DNA from: Legionella sp.
GTDB lineage: Bacteria; Pseudomonadota; Gammaproteobacteria; Legionellales; Legionellaceae
Assembly: GCA_004297865.1 (NCBI GenBank)
Contig: SCSO01000477.1
Location: 1 to 20,486, forward strand
Direction: 5' to 3'
Length of the DNA: 20,486 bases
The position numbers and the translations under genes were made by a program. Positions 1-7,805 of the stretch are shown piece by piece; position 1 is the stretch's first letter; the number at the start of each line of letters is the position of its first letter. The notes beneath the pieces are model-generated. The model saw only the letters and a program-made list of their open reading frames with translations, did not search any database and was not told the DNA's origin.

Positions 1-663
1 AGTACTCATTGTGTGGATTATTCTTTTTTTGAGCGGGTAGTGGCCTTAGCTAAACGCAATCATTTATGGATCATCCACGATTTAGCCTATGCGGACATTG
101 TGTTTGATGGTTATAAAGCACCATCTATTTTGCAAGTACCCGGTGCTATCGATGTGGCTATAGAAACTTATTCCATGTCAAAATCTTATAATATGCCCGG
201 ATGGCGAGTGGGCTTTGCTTGCGGTAATGCTGAACTTGTTGCTGCGTTAACTCGAATTAAATCCTATTTAGATTATGGGACTTTTACCCCCATTCAAGTG
301 GCTGCCATTGCTGCATTAGAAGGGTCTGATGATTGTGTCAAAGATATTCGCGAACGTTATCAGAAAAGACGTGATGTATTATGTGATGGCCTAAATGAAT
401 TGGGTTGGGAAGTGACTAAGCCTAAGGCAACGATGTTTGTTTGGGCGCCTATTCCCCCACATTATCGCTCTATGGGCTCACTAGAATTCAGTAAATATTT
501 ATTAAAAGAAGCGCATGTAGCAGTTTCTCCTGGAATTGGTTTTGGGCAGCAAGGAGATATTTACGTGCGTTTTGGTTTAATTGAAAATAAAGATCGTACC
601 CGACAAGCCCTGAGAAATTTGAAAACTTTATTCAAACGCGATGGATTATTACATGCCTCATGA
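1..663 (+). CDS. alaC: Aminotransferase, class I/II, AlaC-type (5' end outside window)
   Basis: This is the C-terminal 220 residues of a PLP-dependent fold-type I aminotransferase; the reading frame is open from base 1, so the start lies outside the window. Visible in the fragment are HDLAYADI (residues 26-33; the Asp pairs with the PLP ring nitrogen in this family), the Schiff-base lysine in SMSKSYNM (residue 61, codon 181-183) and the following GWRVGF with the phosphate-binding Arg. The AlaC/YfdZ family makes alanine from pyruvate with glutamate as amino donor, in the cytoplasm. The sequence around the lysine and the YADIVFDG segment match my memory of E. coli AlaC closely, but related aspartate or methionine aminotransferases share much of this, so the substrate is inferred. 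The stop codon lies inside the next gene (23-nt overlap), which suggests co-translation. Confidence 0.8.
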   Translation, partial: STHCVDYSFFERVVALAKRNHLWIIHDLAYADIVFDGYKAPSILQVPGAIDVAIETYSMSKSYNMPGWRVGFACGNAELVAALTRIKSYLDYGTFTPIQVAAIAALEGSDDCVKDIRERYQKRRDVLCDGLNELGWEVTKPKATMFVWAPIPPHYRSMGSLEFSKYLLKEAHVAVSPGIGFGQQGDIYVRFGLIENKDRTRQALRNLKTLFKRDGLLHAS

Positions 664-1468
664 ATTGGATTTGATCATTAATGCGAATGACATTACCAAT
701 AAAGAATCAGAAATGCCTACGCAAGGAATGGCTATACTGAATTTGCTCAGTTGCTTAGGTTATGATTATGCGAATCTTCCTGCAGCGGATCTTTTAAGAC
801 AAAGTGCACACTTAGATGGTGATTGGTTAATCCTTAGTCCCGTGTGTTGGCAAGCGACCCATAATGATGCAATGATTATCGCAGCAGGAAAGGATTTGGA
901 GTTGACTGATACGCAGTCTCGTTATTGGTTTAAAGAATATTCGGAATATTTGGCTGAGGAAAATATTATCCTTTACTATTTTAGTCCCGATTTATGGTTG
1001 TTGCGTGCAGATCATATGGCGCCCATTCAAGCCAAACCGGTATATCAGTTATTACAAAAATCATTGATGCCAGAACTCGCTGCCTTAGATGAAAGTATGC
1101 GTTGGCAAAAATTAATCACCGAAAGCCAAATGTTTTTTGCATCGCTTACCCCTAAAACTGACATCAATGGAATTTGGGTTTGGGGTGGGGCTAAATTAGG
1201 TTTGAAAAAACCGCTTAATATTTGTGCCAGCGAACAATTTTTTGATGCAGCCAGTCTTTGCGCTGAACAAGTTAGCTTGTATCAACCGGAGATATCGCTA
1301 ACAAAATTTCAAATATTGATTGTTGAGTCCTTAGAGATACTGAGCTTAGAGCATCAAGAAGAATTAAAACAATTAGATGTCCAATGGTATTGGAATAACA
1401 CAGCTTATCGCACCTATCCGCAACATTGGATGATTCGACTTTGGAGAAACTTAACTCATGCTGATTAA
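641..1468 (+). CDS. RpfE-like / COG4255-type conserved protein of unknown function
   Basis: This 275-residue protein probably belongs to the proteobacterial family annotated as regulatory protein RpfE or 'phosphoglycerate mutase-like'. The main clue is the segment around residues 157-187: a W-x-x-L-x-T-E-x-Q-M-x-F stretch followed by NGIWVWGGAKLG, which resembles the N-x-x-W-x-WGGG motif I recall for that family. The second clue is its position directly before recJ, where rpfE-like genes also sit in Xanthomonas. I see no signal peptide, membrane segment or known catalytic motif, and its biochemical role is not known to me. It overlaps the aminotransferase by 23 nt and recJ by 11 nt. The start is uncertain: ATG at 641 or 653 are both in frame and neither has a clear Shine-Dalgarno sequence. 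Confidence 0.6.
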   Translation: MDYYMPHELDLIINANDITNKESEMPTQGMAILNLLSCLGYDYANLPAADLLRQSAHLDGDWLILSPVCWQATHNDAMIIAAGKDLELTDTQSRYWFKEYSEYLAEENIILYYFSPDLWLLRADHMAPIQAKPVYQLLQKSLMPELAALDESMRWQKLITESQMFFASLTPKTDINGIWVWGGAKLGLKKPLNICASEQFFDAASLCAEQVSLYQPEISLTKFQILIVESLEILSLEHQEELKQLDVQWYWNNTAYRTYPQHWMIRLWRNLTHAD

Positions 1469-3206
1469 ACAACGCGAAATACCTGCTCATGCAGTTAACT
1501 TACCTGAGCTTCCAGAGGTTTTAAGACGAATTTTTGCAGCACGTGGTATTACTGAAGCCTATCAATTAGATAAACAACTGCAAACCTTACTTCCTTTTTC
1601 TTCACTGAAAGGGATTAATGAAGCTAGTTTGCGTTTAGAACAAGCCTTGCGAGCACAACAGCGAATTTTAATCATCGGTGATTTTGATGCCGATGGCGCC
1701 ACCTCAACCGCAGTAGGAATTACTGCTTTAAAAGCAATGGGTGCGCAGCATGTGGAATATCTTGTTCCCAATCGTTTTGAATTTGGTTATGGACTAACAC
1801 CAGCAATAGTTGAAGTAGCCTCGCAATGGAAACCCGATTTAATTATCACCGTTGACAACGGAATTGCTAGTTTCGAAGGCGTGGAAAAAGCTAATGAATT
1901 AGGAATTGATGTACTGATCACCGATCATCATTTACCAGCGGATTCTTTACCTAATGCTTGTGCAATAGTGAATCCTAATCAGTTAGGGTGTGCTTTTCCG
2001 AGTAAATCTATAGCCGGTGTGGGTGTGATTTTTTATGTGATGCTCGCTTTACGCAGACAACTAATGAACACCCAGTGGTTCGCCGAAATGAATATTCCTG
2101 AACCTAATATGGCTAGCTTTTTAGACTTAGTCGCTTTAGGTACTGTTGCGGATGTGGTGGGCTTAGATCAAAACAATAGAATTATGGTCAATCAGGGAAT
2201 GTCGCGAATACGTCAAGGCCTTTGCCGCCCAGGAATTAAAGCTTTAATTGAAATTTCAGGCCGTGATTTTTCTCGTTTACGTGAGTCTGATTTAGGTTTT
2301 GCCATTGCCCCACGTCTTAATGCAGCAGGACGCTTAGATGATATGGCTTTAGGAATAGAATGTTTAATCGCGATAGATATTGATCAAGCAAGAAATTATA
2401 GCCAGCAATTAGACGAATTAAATCAAGAAAGAAAGCAAATTGAACTGGAAATGAAAGAACAAGCGATGTTGGCTTTGGATAAATTATCCCTGAGCACCGA
2501 TAAAGCGCAACAACTCCCGATTGCACTTTGTCTTTTTGACAAAACCTGGCACCAAGGAGTGATTGGCATTTTGGCAGGACGCATGAAAGAGCGCTACCAT
2601 CGACCGGTGATCGCATTTGCTGCAGTCAGTGAAGATGAGGTCAAAGGTTCTGCACGTTCTGTTCCTGATTTAAATATTAGAGATGTGTTAGCCGCGATCG
2701 ATAAGGATCATCCTGGGCTGATGACTAAGTTTGGGGGGCATGCAATGGCAGCAGGCTTAAGTATGCCTTTAGCTTCCTTGGAGACTTTTCGTAAGGCCTT
2801 AATTGCAGAAGTGGGTAAGCATTTGAATGTATCGCAATGTGAAGGAGAGTTGTTAACTGATGGTCCCTTGCAGCCTGGGGAGCTTAATCTGGAAATGGCC
2901 CATTTAATTCAACAGGCAGGTCCCTGGGGACAACTCTTTGCGGAACCGGTTTTTGATAACGTCTTTGAAATATTAGATCAGCGCATCGTCGGTCATAATC
3001 ATTTGAAACTCACTTTGGCAACCCATAAAGGCGGGCAACAAGTGGATGCTATTGCTTTTAACGTGGATTTGAAAGCTTGGCCTAATCATCGCGTGAAATA
3101 CATTCGTGCTGCTTACAAACTAGACATCAACTTTTTCCAAGGCCGTACTCGCTTACAATTGTTGATTCAGGCTATGCATATTATTAATGAGGGTAGCCTA
3201 GACTAA
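1458..3206 (+). CDS. recJ: Single-stranded-DNA-specific 5'-3' exonuclease RecJ
   Basis: RecJ degrades single-stranded DNA from 5' ends in RecF-pathway recombination, mismatch repair and base-excision repair. The 582 residues match the usual length (E. coli 577). DHH-superfamily motifs are intact: DFDADG at 75-80, VDNG at 132-135, TDHH at 155-158 (motif III) and GTVADVV at 228-234, all metal-binding. APRLNAAGR follows at 284-292. The DHHA1 domain carries WHQGVIGILAGR at 364-375 and GGHAMAAGLS at 426-435, and the remaining C-terminal part is the OB-fold region. The predicted helix at 315-345, rich in Glu, Gln and Lys, is the coiled-coil linker between the two halves. The ATG at 1458 lies inside the end of the upstream gene, and the N-terminus aligns well with E. 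coli RecJ, so translational coupling is likely. No key residue is missing. Confidence 0.97.
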   Translation: MLIKQREIPAHAVNLPELPEVLRRIFAARGITEAYQLDKQLQTLLPFSSLKGINEASLRLEQALRAQQRILIIGDFDADGATSTAVGITALKAMGAQHVEYLVPNRFEFGYGLTPAIVEVASQWKPDLIITVDNGIASFEGVEKANELGIDVLITDHHLPADSLPNACAIVNPNQLGCAFPSKSIAGVGVIFYVMLALRRQLMNTQWFAEMNIPEPNMASFLDLVALGTVADVVGLDQNNRIMVNQGMSRIRQGLCRPGIKALIEISGRDFSRLRESDLGFAIAPRLNAAGRLDDMALGIECLIAIDIDQARNYSQQLDELNQERKQIELEMKEQAMLALDKLSLSTDKAQQLPIALCLFDKTWHQGVIGILAGRMKERYHRPVIAFAAVSEDEVKGSARSVPDLNIRDVLAAIDKDHPGLMTKFGGHAMAAGLSMPLASLETFRKALIAEVGKHLNVSQCEGELLTDGPLQPGELNLEMAHLIQQAGPWGQLFAEPVFDNVFEILDQRIVGHNHLKLTLATHKGGQQVDAIAFNVDLKAWPNHRVKYIRAAYKLDINFFQGRTRLQLLIQAMHIINEGSLD

Positions 3207-3217
3207 GGATAGTGCGG

Positions 3218-3223
3218 TATAAT
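3218..3223 (+). promoter_or_regulatory. Candidate -10 box for dusA
   Basis: A perfect TATAAT lies in the 44-bp gap between recJ and dusA, bracketed by GTGC and GCAC arms. No good -35 hexamer is found 16-18 bp upstream. If used, transcription would start near 3230 and leave about 20 nt of leader before the GTG. Confidence 0.4.
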
Positions 3224-3250
3224 TGCACTTTTTGACCCATACCTAGCATT

Positions 3251-4225
3251 GTGCACGAAACTATTTTTTCACCCTTAGCCATAGCCCCCATGATCGATTG
3301 GACTAATAGTCCTTTTCGCGTTTTTATGCGTTTGCTAGCCCCTCAGGCGCTTTTGTATACCGAAATGCAAACCACTGGAGCTATTCAAAATAACCCTAAA
3401 CGTGCTTTGGCTTTCCAAGCTTGCGAACATCCTATTGCTTTACAATTAGGCGGGTCAGATCCTCAGGCTTTAGCCGCTGCCGCTATATTAGCTGAAGAAC
3501 AAGGCTACGATGAAATTAACTTAAACCTAGGTTGCCCTAGTGATCGGGTCCAAGCGGGCCGTTTTGGTGCTTGTTTAATGACCGAGGGTCAATTGGTTGC
3601 TCAATGCATTAAAGCGATGAAAGAAGTGGTTAGCATCCCAGTGACTGCTAAAACACGGATTGGTATCGATCAACAAGACAGTTATGTTTTTTTTAAAGAT
3701 TTTGCCCAACAATTAATTGACGCAGGTTGTCAGAAGCTTATTGTGCATGCTCGTAAAGCTTGGCTGCGCGGTTTAAATCCCAAGCAAAACCGAACTATTC
3801 CGCCGGTTCATTACGAATATGCGTATCGGATTAAACAAGATTTCCCAGAAATCCCAGTCATCATTAATGGCAATATTACACAAATCGACGCTATTCATGA
3901 TCATTTACAGCAAGTGGATGGTGTGATGTTAGGGCGCTTGGCTTGCGATAATCCTTTTAGAATCGCAGAAATTCATGCAGCACTTTACCCACATCTGCCG
4001 CAAACTTCCCGCATCGCAGTGTATAGTCAGTATTTAGCTTTTGCGCATGAGCAATTGACACAAGGTGTCCCGATCTCCTTATTGCTAAAACCGTTGTATA
4101 CGCTAACACATGGATTGGCTGGAGCTAGTCAATGGAAAAAGCGTTTGATGCAGGTTATGCAAACCAAGCAATTTGCATTAATGAATGACTTAAGTGATTA
4201 TTTAGCGGAGCTAGAGGAGGGATAA
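3251..4225 (+). CDS. dusA: tRNA-dihydrouridine(20/20a) synthase DusA
   Basis: An FMN- and NADPH-dependent enzyme that reduces uridines 20/20a in the tRNA D-loop. The 324 residues begin with the TIM-barrel strand carrying APMIDWT (12-18; FMN binding). They continue with LLYTEMQTTGAI (34-45), the active-site loop NLGCPSDRVQ (92-101, catalytic Cys95), KTRIGID (134-140), HARKAWLRGLNPK (166-178) and GVMLGR near 227. The HARKAW...L-x-P-K and TEMxTTGAI forms are those of DusA rather than DusB or DusC. The C-terminal helical domain (about 255-324) is present. The start is GTG at 3251; no other start fits the barrel, because upstream the frame soon closes. There is no recognisable Shine-Dalgarno sequence before it, which is unusual for this window. 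The gene is preceded by a TATAAT box, so it may be transcribed apart from recJ. Confidence 0.95.
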   Translation: MHETIFSPLAIAPMIDWTNSPFRVFMRLLAPQALLYTEMQTTGAIQNNPKRALAFQACEHPIALQLGGSDPQALAAAAILAEEQGYDEINLNLGCPSDRVQAGRFGACLMTEGQLVAQCIKAMKEVVSIPVTAKTRIGIDQQDSYVFFKDFAQQLIDAGCQKLIVHARKAWLRGLNPKQNRTIPPVHYEYAYRIKQDFPEIPVIINGNITQIDAIHDHLQQVDGVMLGRLACDNPFRIAEIHAALYPHLPQTSRIAVYSQYLAFAHEQLTQGVPISLLLKPLYTLTHGLAGASQWKKRLMQVMQTKQFALMNDLSDYLAELEEG

Positions 4226-4302
4226 CTGATATGAACAGTGCGGTAACGACTATAAACTTTATCTTTATAAAAGCCTAGAACTGAACGAATTGTTTAAAAC
4301 GT

Positions 4303-4324
4303 AGGTTGGGTCGTGACCCAACCT
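4303..4324. repeat. Palindrome copy 1 (AGGTTGGGTC / GACCCAACCT)
   Basis: Perfect 10-bp arms separated by GT. This is the first of three copies of the same palindrome within 190 bp. It is preceded by GT, so its left arm reads GTAGGTTGGGTC. No T-tract follows, so it does not look like a classical terminator. Confidence 0.9.
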
Positions 4325-4339
4325 TGTGGGTGTCGTGAA

Positions 4340-4382
4340 CGTGCCCGGTTTTTATATTGTGCAATATTCAAAGACGGGCACG
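4340..4382. repeat. Nested inverted repeat (CGTGCCCG / CGGGCACG)
   Basis: CGTGCCCG at 4340-4347 is the reverse complement of CGGGCACG at 4375-4382. The loop contains a second inverted repeat, ATATTG-TG-CAATAT, at 4354-4367. As RNA this would fold into a two-tier stem with a GC-rich base and an AU-rich top. Confidence 0.8.
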
Positions 4383-4406
4383 GGCATGGGCACGCTCACG
4401 GGCACG
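4376..4406. repeat. Short tandem array of GGGCAC-type hexamers
   Basis: Five head-to-tail hexamers: GGGCAC, GGGCAT, GGGCAC, GCTCAC, GGGCAC, then a final G. Three are exact. The array is strikingly GC-rich in an AT-rich genome and its first unit is also the right arm of the nested hairpin. Confidence 0.85.
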
Positions 4407-4414
4407 AAAAAGTC

Positions 4415-4436
4415 GTAGGTTGGGTCTAGACCCAAC
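4415..4436. repeat. Palindrome copy 2 (GTTGGGTCTAGACCCAAC core)
   Basis: Positions 4419-4436 form a perfect 18-nt palindrome, preceded by GTAG so that the left arm (4415-4426) is the same 12-mer GTAGGTTGGGTC as in copy 1. The central dinucleotide is TA instead of GT, and the right arm ends early (ACATAA instead of ACCTAC). Confidence 0.9.
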
Positions 4437-4467
4437 ATAACCATATCCTCTCCATTAAGATTTTTTT

Positions 4468-4489
4468 GTTGGGTCGTGACCCAACCTAC
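4468..4489. repeat. Palindrome copy 3 (GTTGGGTC / GACCCAACCTAC)
   Basis: GTTGGGTC, GT, GACCCAAC at 4468-4485, extended on the right to ACCTAC (4489). Its right arm (4478-4489) is the exact 12-nt reverse complement of the left arms of copies 1 and 2, so copies 1-3 or 2-3 can also pair with each other over longer distances. It follows a run of seven T. Confidence 0.9.
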
Positions 4490-4679
4490 AACTAACAAAG
4501 CCAATAAGGCAATTCAAGACAGTTGCTATATAGGGGTTTTTCCTGCTCGCGTCCGTTTATGTGATCGTTCACGAAAACCCAAACTAATATCATAAATCTA
4601 AAGAATTCATGGCATTTTACCCTGATTTCTAGTACATTAATGAGTTTGTTATTAGAACATCCAGAGGATTATCTAGGCC

Positions 4680-7373
4680 ATGCTGAATACATTGATTAAG
4701 AAAATGTTTGGAAGCCGAAACGAACGTACTTTACGGCGTATGGAAAAGTCAGTGATGGCTATCAATTCGTTTGAAGCCCAAATGAAAGCTTTAAACGACA
4801 GCGAGTTAGCAGCCAAAACCCAACAATTTAAAGACCGATTCAATCAAGGAGAAAGCCTTGATGAACTCTTAGCAGAAGCTTTTGCTACCGTAAGAGAAGC
4901 GTCCATTCGTACCTTAGGCTTACGTCATTTTGACGTACAGCTAATTGGCGGTATGGTATTGCATGAAGGCAATATTGCAGAAATGCGTACAGGGGAAGGT
5001 AAAACCCTAGTAGCGACTTTACCGGCTTACCTCAATGCCTTAAGTGGACTTGGTGTACATATTGTTACCGTTAACGATTACCTAGCCAAACGTGATAGCC
5101 AATGGATGAAGCCTGTATTTGAATTTCTCGGTTTGACAGTTGGGGTTATTTATCCTGATATGCCACACGATGAAAAACAAAAAGCGTACCAAACAGATGT
5201 ACTCTATGGAACCAACAACGAATTTGGCTTCGATTACCTACGCGACAACATGGCCTTCAGTCTAGAAGACAAAGTCCAACGTGAGCTCAATTTCGCTATC
5301 GTGGACGAAGTGGATTCTATTCTTATCGACGAAGCGCGTACGCCTTTGATTATTTCTGGTGCAGCAGAAGACAGTTCTGAGCTTTATATAAAGATCAATA
5401 CATTGATTCCGCATCTGAAAAAGCAAGAAGCGGAAGGCGAAGAGGGTGACTTCACTATCGATGAGAAGCAAAAGCAAGCCCATTTAACGGATGCAGGTCA
5501 TCAACATATCGAAGAGTTGTTGATTAAAGAAAAATTATTAGATCCAGGTGAAAGTTTATATCATTCCAGCAACATCATGCTCATGCATCACGTCAATGCG
5601 GCATTAAAAGCCCATTCGATGTTCCATCGTGATATCGATTACATAGTAAAAGATAATCAAGTGGTTATTGTAGATGAACACACTGGCAGAACCATGCCAG
5701 GCAGACGTTGGTCAGATGGTTTACATCAAGCCGTTGAAGCTAAAGAAGGCACGTCTATTCAAAATGAAAACCAAACATTAGCGTCCATCACCTTCCAGAA
5801 CTTCTTCCGCATGTACAACAAATTATCCGGTATGACCGGTACTGCGGATACAGAGGCCTATGAATTCCAGCAAATTTATAATCTCGAAGTAGTGGTTATT
5901 CCTACTAATAAACCGATGACCCGTAAAGATGAAGCCGATTTGGTTTATTTGACACAATTAGATAAGTACCAAGCTATCATTGAAGACATTAGAGAATGTC
6001 AAAAGAATAACCAACCGGTGCTTGTAGGTACTGCCTCTATCGAAGCCTCTGAACTTTTAAGCCAATTATTGAAAAAAGCGAATATTAAACATCAAGTATT
6101 GAACGCTAAATTTCATGAGAAAGAAGCACAAATTATTGCCGAAGCAGGGCGGCCTGGCGCAGTAACTATTGCGACTAACATGGCTGGTCGTGGTACTGAC
6201 ATCGTCTTAGGAGGCAGTTTAGCTGCTGAGCTTGCGAAATTAGATGAAACAGCGAGTAATGAAGAAAAAGCCCAAGTTAAAGAAGAATGGCAGAAACGCC
6301 ATGATGCTGTGTTAGCTTCAGGTGGTTTACGTATTATCGGCTCCGAACGCCATGAATCACGGCGTATCGATAACCAACTACGTGGTCGTGCTGGTCGTCA
6401 AGGAGACGCAGGAAGTAGCCGATTCTATTTATCTCTAGAAGATAATTTGATGCGAATTTTTGCATCAGAACGAGTCGCTTCTATGATGCGACGTTTAGGT
6501 ATGAAACCTGGCGAGCCCATAGAACATAATTTGGTAACCAAAGCCATTGAAAATGCGCAACGCAAACTAGAAGGCCACCATTTTGATGTGCGTAAGCAAT
6601 TATTAGATTATGACAACGTAGCCAATGATCAACGCCAAGTGATCTATACTCAACGCGCCACTATTATGGGAATGACGGATACAGAAGAGGTCGTCAACAT
6701 GATGCGTGAAGAAGTCATCAGCGCGCTAGTGGATACTTATATTCCACCACAAAGTTTAGAAGATCAATGGGATCCTAAAGCTTTAGGCGATGTCATGGCA
6801 GATGAGTTTAAAATTACAGCCCCTGTCGTTGAATGGATTGATACTGATCATCATATTCAACCCGAAGAAATCAAAGCTAGAATACTTGATTTAACTGTTA
6901 AACATTATGATGAAAAGGTGAGTAGAACTGGACGTCCAATCATAGCGCAGTTTGAAAAGTCTGTCATTCTACAGACTTTAGATAATCATTGGCGTGAGCA
7001 TTTAGCGGCTATGGATCAACTTCGTCAGGGTATTCATTTACGTGGCTATGCGCAAAAGGATCCTAAACAAGAATATAAGAAGGAAGCCTTCTCTTTATTT
7101 ACTAGCATGTTAGATCAATTAAAGTATGACATTATCAAATTACTTTCTTCAGTTGAAATCCAAACAGAAGAAGATGCCAATGCAGTTGAAGAGTTGCGTC
7201 GTTCTGAACGCTTACGCATGAACCTAAATCACGAAGGATCTTTAGATACTGCTGAAGATGGACAATATCAACAGCAAACCTATAGACGCGTTGAGAAGAA
7301 AGTAGGGCGTAATGACCCTTGTCCTTGTGGTTCCGGTAAAAAGTTCAAATCTTGTCATGGCAGCCTTGCATGA
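4680..7373 (+). CDS. secA: Preprotein translocase ATPase SecA
   Basis: SecA drives unfolded preproteins through SecYEG using ATP. The 897 residues match full-length proteobacterial SecA (E. coli 901). Nucleotide-binding domain 1 has Walker A MRTGEGKT (102-109) and the DEAD-like DEVDSILIDEAR (209-220). The preprotein cross-linking domain occupies roughly 225-370. TNMAGRGTDI and the RIIGSERHESRRIDNQLRGRAGRQGD region near 500-580 are NBD2 motifs including the arginine fingers. The helical wing and scaffold follow. The extreme C-terminus carries the SecB- and lipid-contacting zinc module CPCGSGKKFKSCH (Cys881, Cys883, Cys892, His893), so nothing is truncated. No secM-like leader ORF is visible upstream, unlike in enterics. 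The mutT start codon overlaps its stop, as a secA-mutT pair also does in related gammaproteobacteria. Confidence 0.98.
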   Translation: MLNTLIKKMFGSRNERTLRRMEKSVMAINSFEAQMKALNDSELAAKTQQFKDRFNQGESLDELLAEAFATVREASIRTLGLRHFDVQLIGGMVLHEGNIAEMRTGEGKTLVATLPAYLNALSGLGVHIVTVNDYLAKRDSQWMKPVFEFLGLTVGVIYPDMPHDEKQKAYQTDVLYGTNNEFGFDYLRDNMAFSLEDKVQRELNFAIVDEVDSILIDEARTPLIISGAAEDSSELYIKINTLIPHLKKQEAEGEEGDFTIDEKQKQAHLTDAGHQHIEELLIKEKLLDPGESLYHSSNIMLMHHVNAALKAHSMFHRDIDYIVKDNQVVIVDEHTGRTMPGRRWSDGLHQAVEAKEGTSIQNENQTLASITFQNFFRMYNKLSGMTGTADTEAYEFQQIYNLEVVVIPTNKPMTRKDEADLVYLTQLDKYQAIIEDIRECQKNNQPVLVGTASIEASELLSQLLKKANIKHQVLNAKFHEKEAQIIAEAGRPGAVTIATNMAGRGTDIVLGGSLAAELAKLDETASNEEKAQVKEEWQKRHDAVLASGGLRIIGSERHESRRIDNQLRGRAGRQGDAGSSRFYLSLEDNLMRIFASERVASMMRRLGMKPGEPIEHNLVTKAIENAQRKLEGHHFDVRKQLLDYDNVANDQRQVIYTQRATIMGMTDTEEVVNMMREEVISALVDTYIPPQSLEDQWDPKALGDVMADEFKITAPVVEWIDTDHHIQPEEIKARILDLTVKHYDEKVSRTGRPIIAQFEKSVILQTLDNHWREHLAAMDQLRQGIHLRGYAQKDPKQEYKKEAFSLFTSMLDQLKYDIIKLLSSVEIQTEEDANAVEELRRSERLRMNLNHEGSLDTAEDGQYQQQTYRRVEKKVGRNDPCPCGSGKKFKSCHGSLA

Positions 7374-7771
7374 AAGTTGCAGTAGCTATTATTCTGGATG
7401 CCCAAAAACGCATTCTGATTACCCAACGTCCTTACCATGCCTCGCATGGTGGACGCTGGGAGTTTCCAGGCGGTAAGCTAGAGGAGAATGAATCCGCCGC
7501 AGAAGCTTTATTGCGGGAAGTTAAAGAAGAAGTCGGTTTAGCCATTCAGCAAGCTCAGCAACTTGGTCAAATTAAACATCAATATCCAAACAAAACCGTT
7601 GAGTTATTCATTTTTCATGTCAGTGAATTTAGTGGTGAAGCTGCATGTTTAGAAGGTCAATTGAATTTGAAGTGGTTAAGCTTCGATGAATTAAACTCTC
7701 TAGATTTCCCCGAGGCTAATCAAGCAATTTTCCCAATGATTGAAAAAATTTTAAGCTGCGAGGTAGCTTAA
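7370..7771 (+). CDS. mutT: 8-oxo-dGTP diphosphatase MutT (Nudix hydrolase)
   Basis: MutT removes oxidised dGTP from the nucleotide pool and prevents A:T to C:G transversions. The 133-residue protein begins with a strand (KVAVAIILD) typical of MutT. It has the complete Nudix box G-x5-E-x7-REU-x-EE-x-GU: Gly35, Glu41, Arg49-Glu50, Glu53-Glu54, Gly56. WEFPGGKLE (30-38) precedes it as in E. coli MutT. The C-terminal LNSLDFPEANQAI matches the E. coli DDFPPANEPVI segment, which supports MutT over a general Nudix enzyme. I chose the ATG at 7370, which overlaps the secA stop as ATGA; a TTG at 7352 is in frame but would add six unmatched residues. Co-translation with secA is likely. An AT-rich inverted repeat covers its stop codon. 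Confidence 0.93.
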   Translation: MKVAVAIILDAQKRILITQRPYHASHGGRWEFPGGKLEENESAAEALLREVKEEVGLAIQQAQQLGQIKHQYPNKTVELFIFHVSEFSGEAACLEGQLNLKWLSFDELNSLDFPEANQAIFPMIEKILSCEVA

Positions 7772-7805
7772 AAGTGCTATAAAAAGACATCAAGGAAGAA
7801 ATTTT

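Larger units (their letters stand above)
4226..4679. other. Non-coding, repeat-rich intergenic region between dusA and secA
   Basis: This 454-bp stretch holds no supportable gene. Its left and middle part (4301-4489) is a block of palindromes, a nested hairpin and a hexamer array, described separately. The right part (4490-4679) is AT-rich leader DNA for secA. An AGAGGA sequence at 4663-4668 lies 11 nt before the secA ATG and is a plausible, slightly distant ribosome binding site. I find no convincing sigma-70 promoter pair and no rho-independent terminator with a U-tract for dusA, although the strong palindromes could hinder read-through. Confidence 0.7.

Noticed and set aside
3211..4246. 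Direct repeat AGTGCGGTA on both sides of dusA (3211-3219 and 4237-4245) as insertion scars
   Set aside because: Nine bases only, and dusA is a normal core gene with matching composition; chance is the simpler explanation.
4231..4278. Short ORF of 15 codons after dusA as a leader peptide
   Set aside because: It has no stalling motif or conserved composition, and the repeat block separates it from secA, so there is no support for a SecM-like role.
4301..4489. Possible CRISPR-like repeats
   Set aside because: The three repeats are themselves perfect palindromes at irregular distances (about 114 and 50 bp), with no spacer-size regularity and no cas genes.
4561..4574. GTGATCGTTCAC as a CRP-type site upstream of secA
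   Set aside because: The half-sites are 4 nt apart instead of 6 and the right half is imperfect; no promoter is recognisable beside it.
7749..7773. Inverted repeat TTTTAAGCT / AGCTTAAAA over the mutT stop as a terminator
   Set aside because: The stem is AT-rich with only two GC pairs and no T-tract follows on the plus strand; the adjacent run of A would fit only a minus-strand transcript, and none is expected there.
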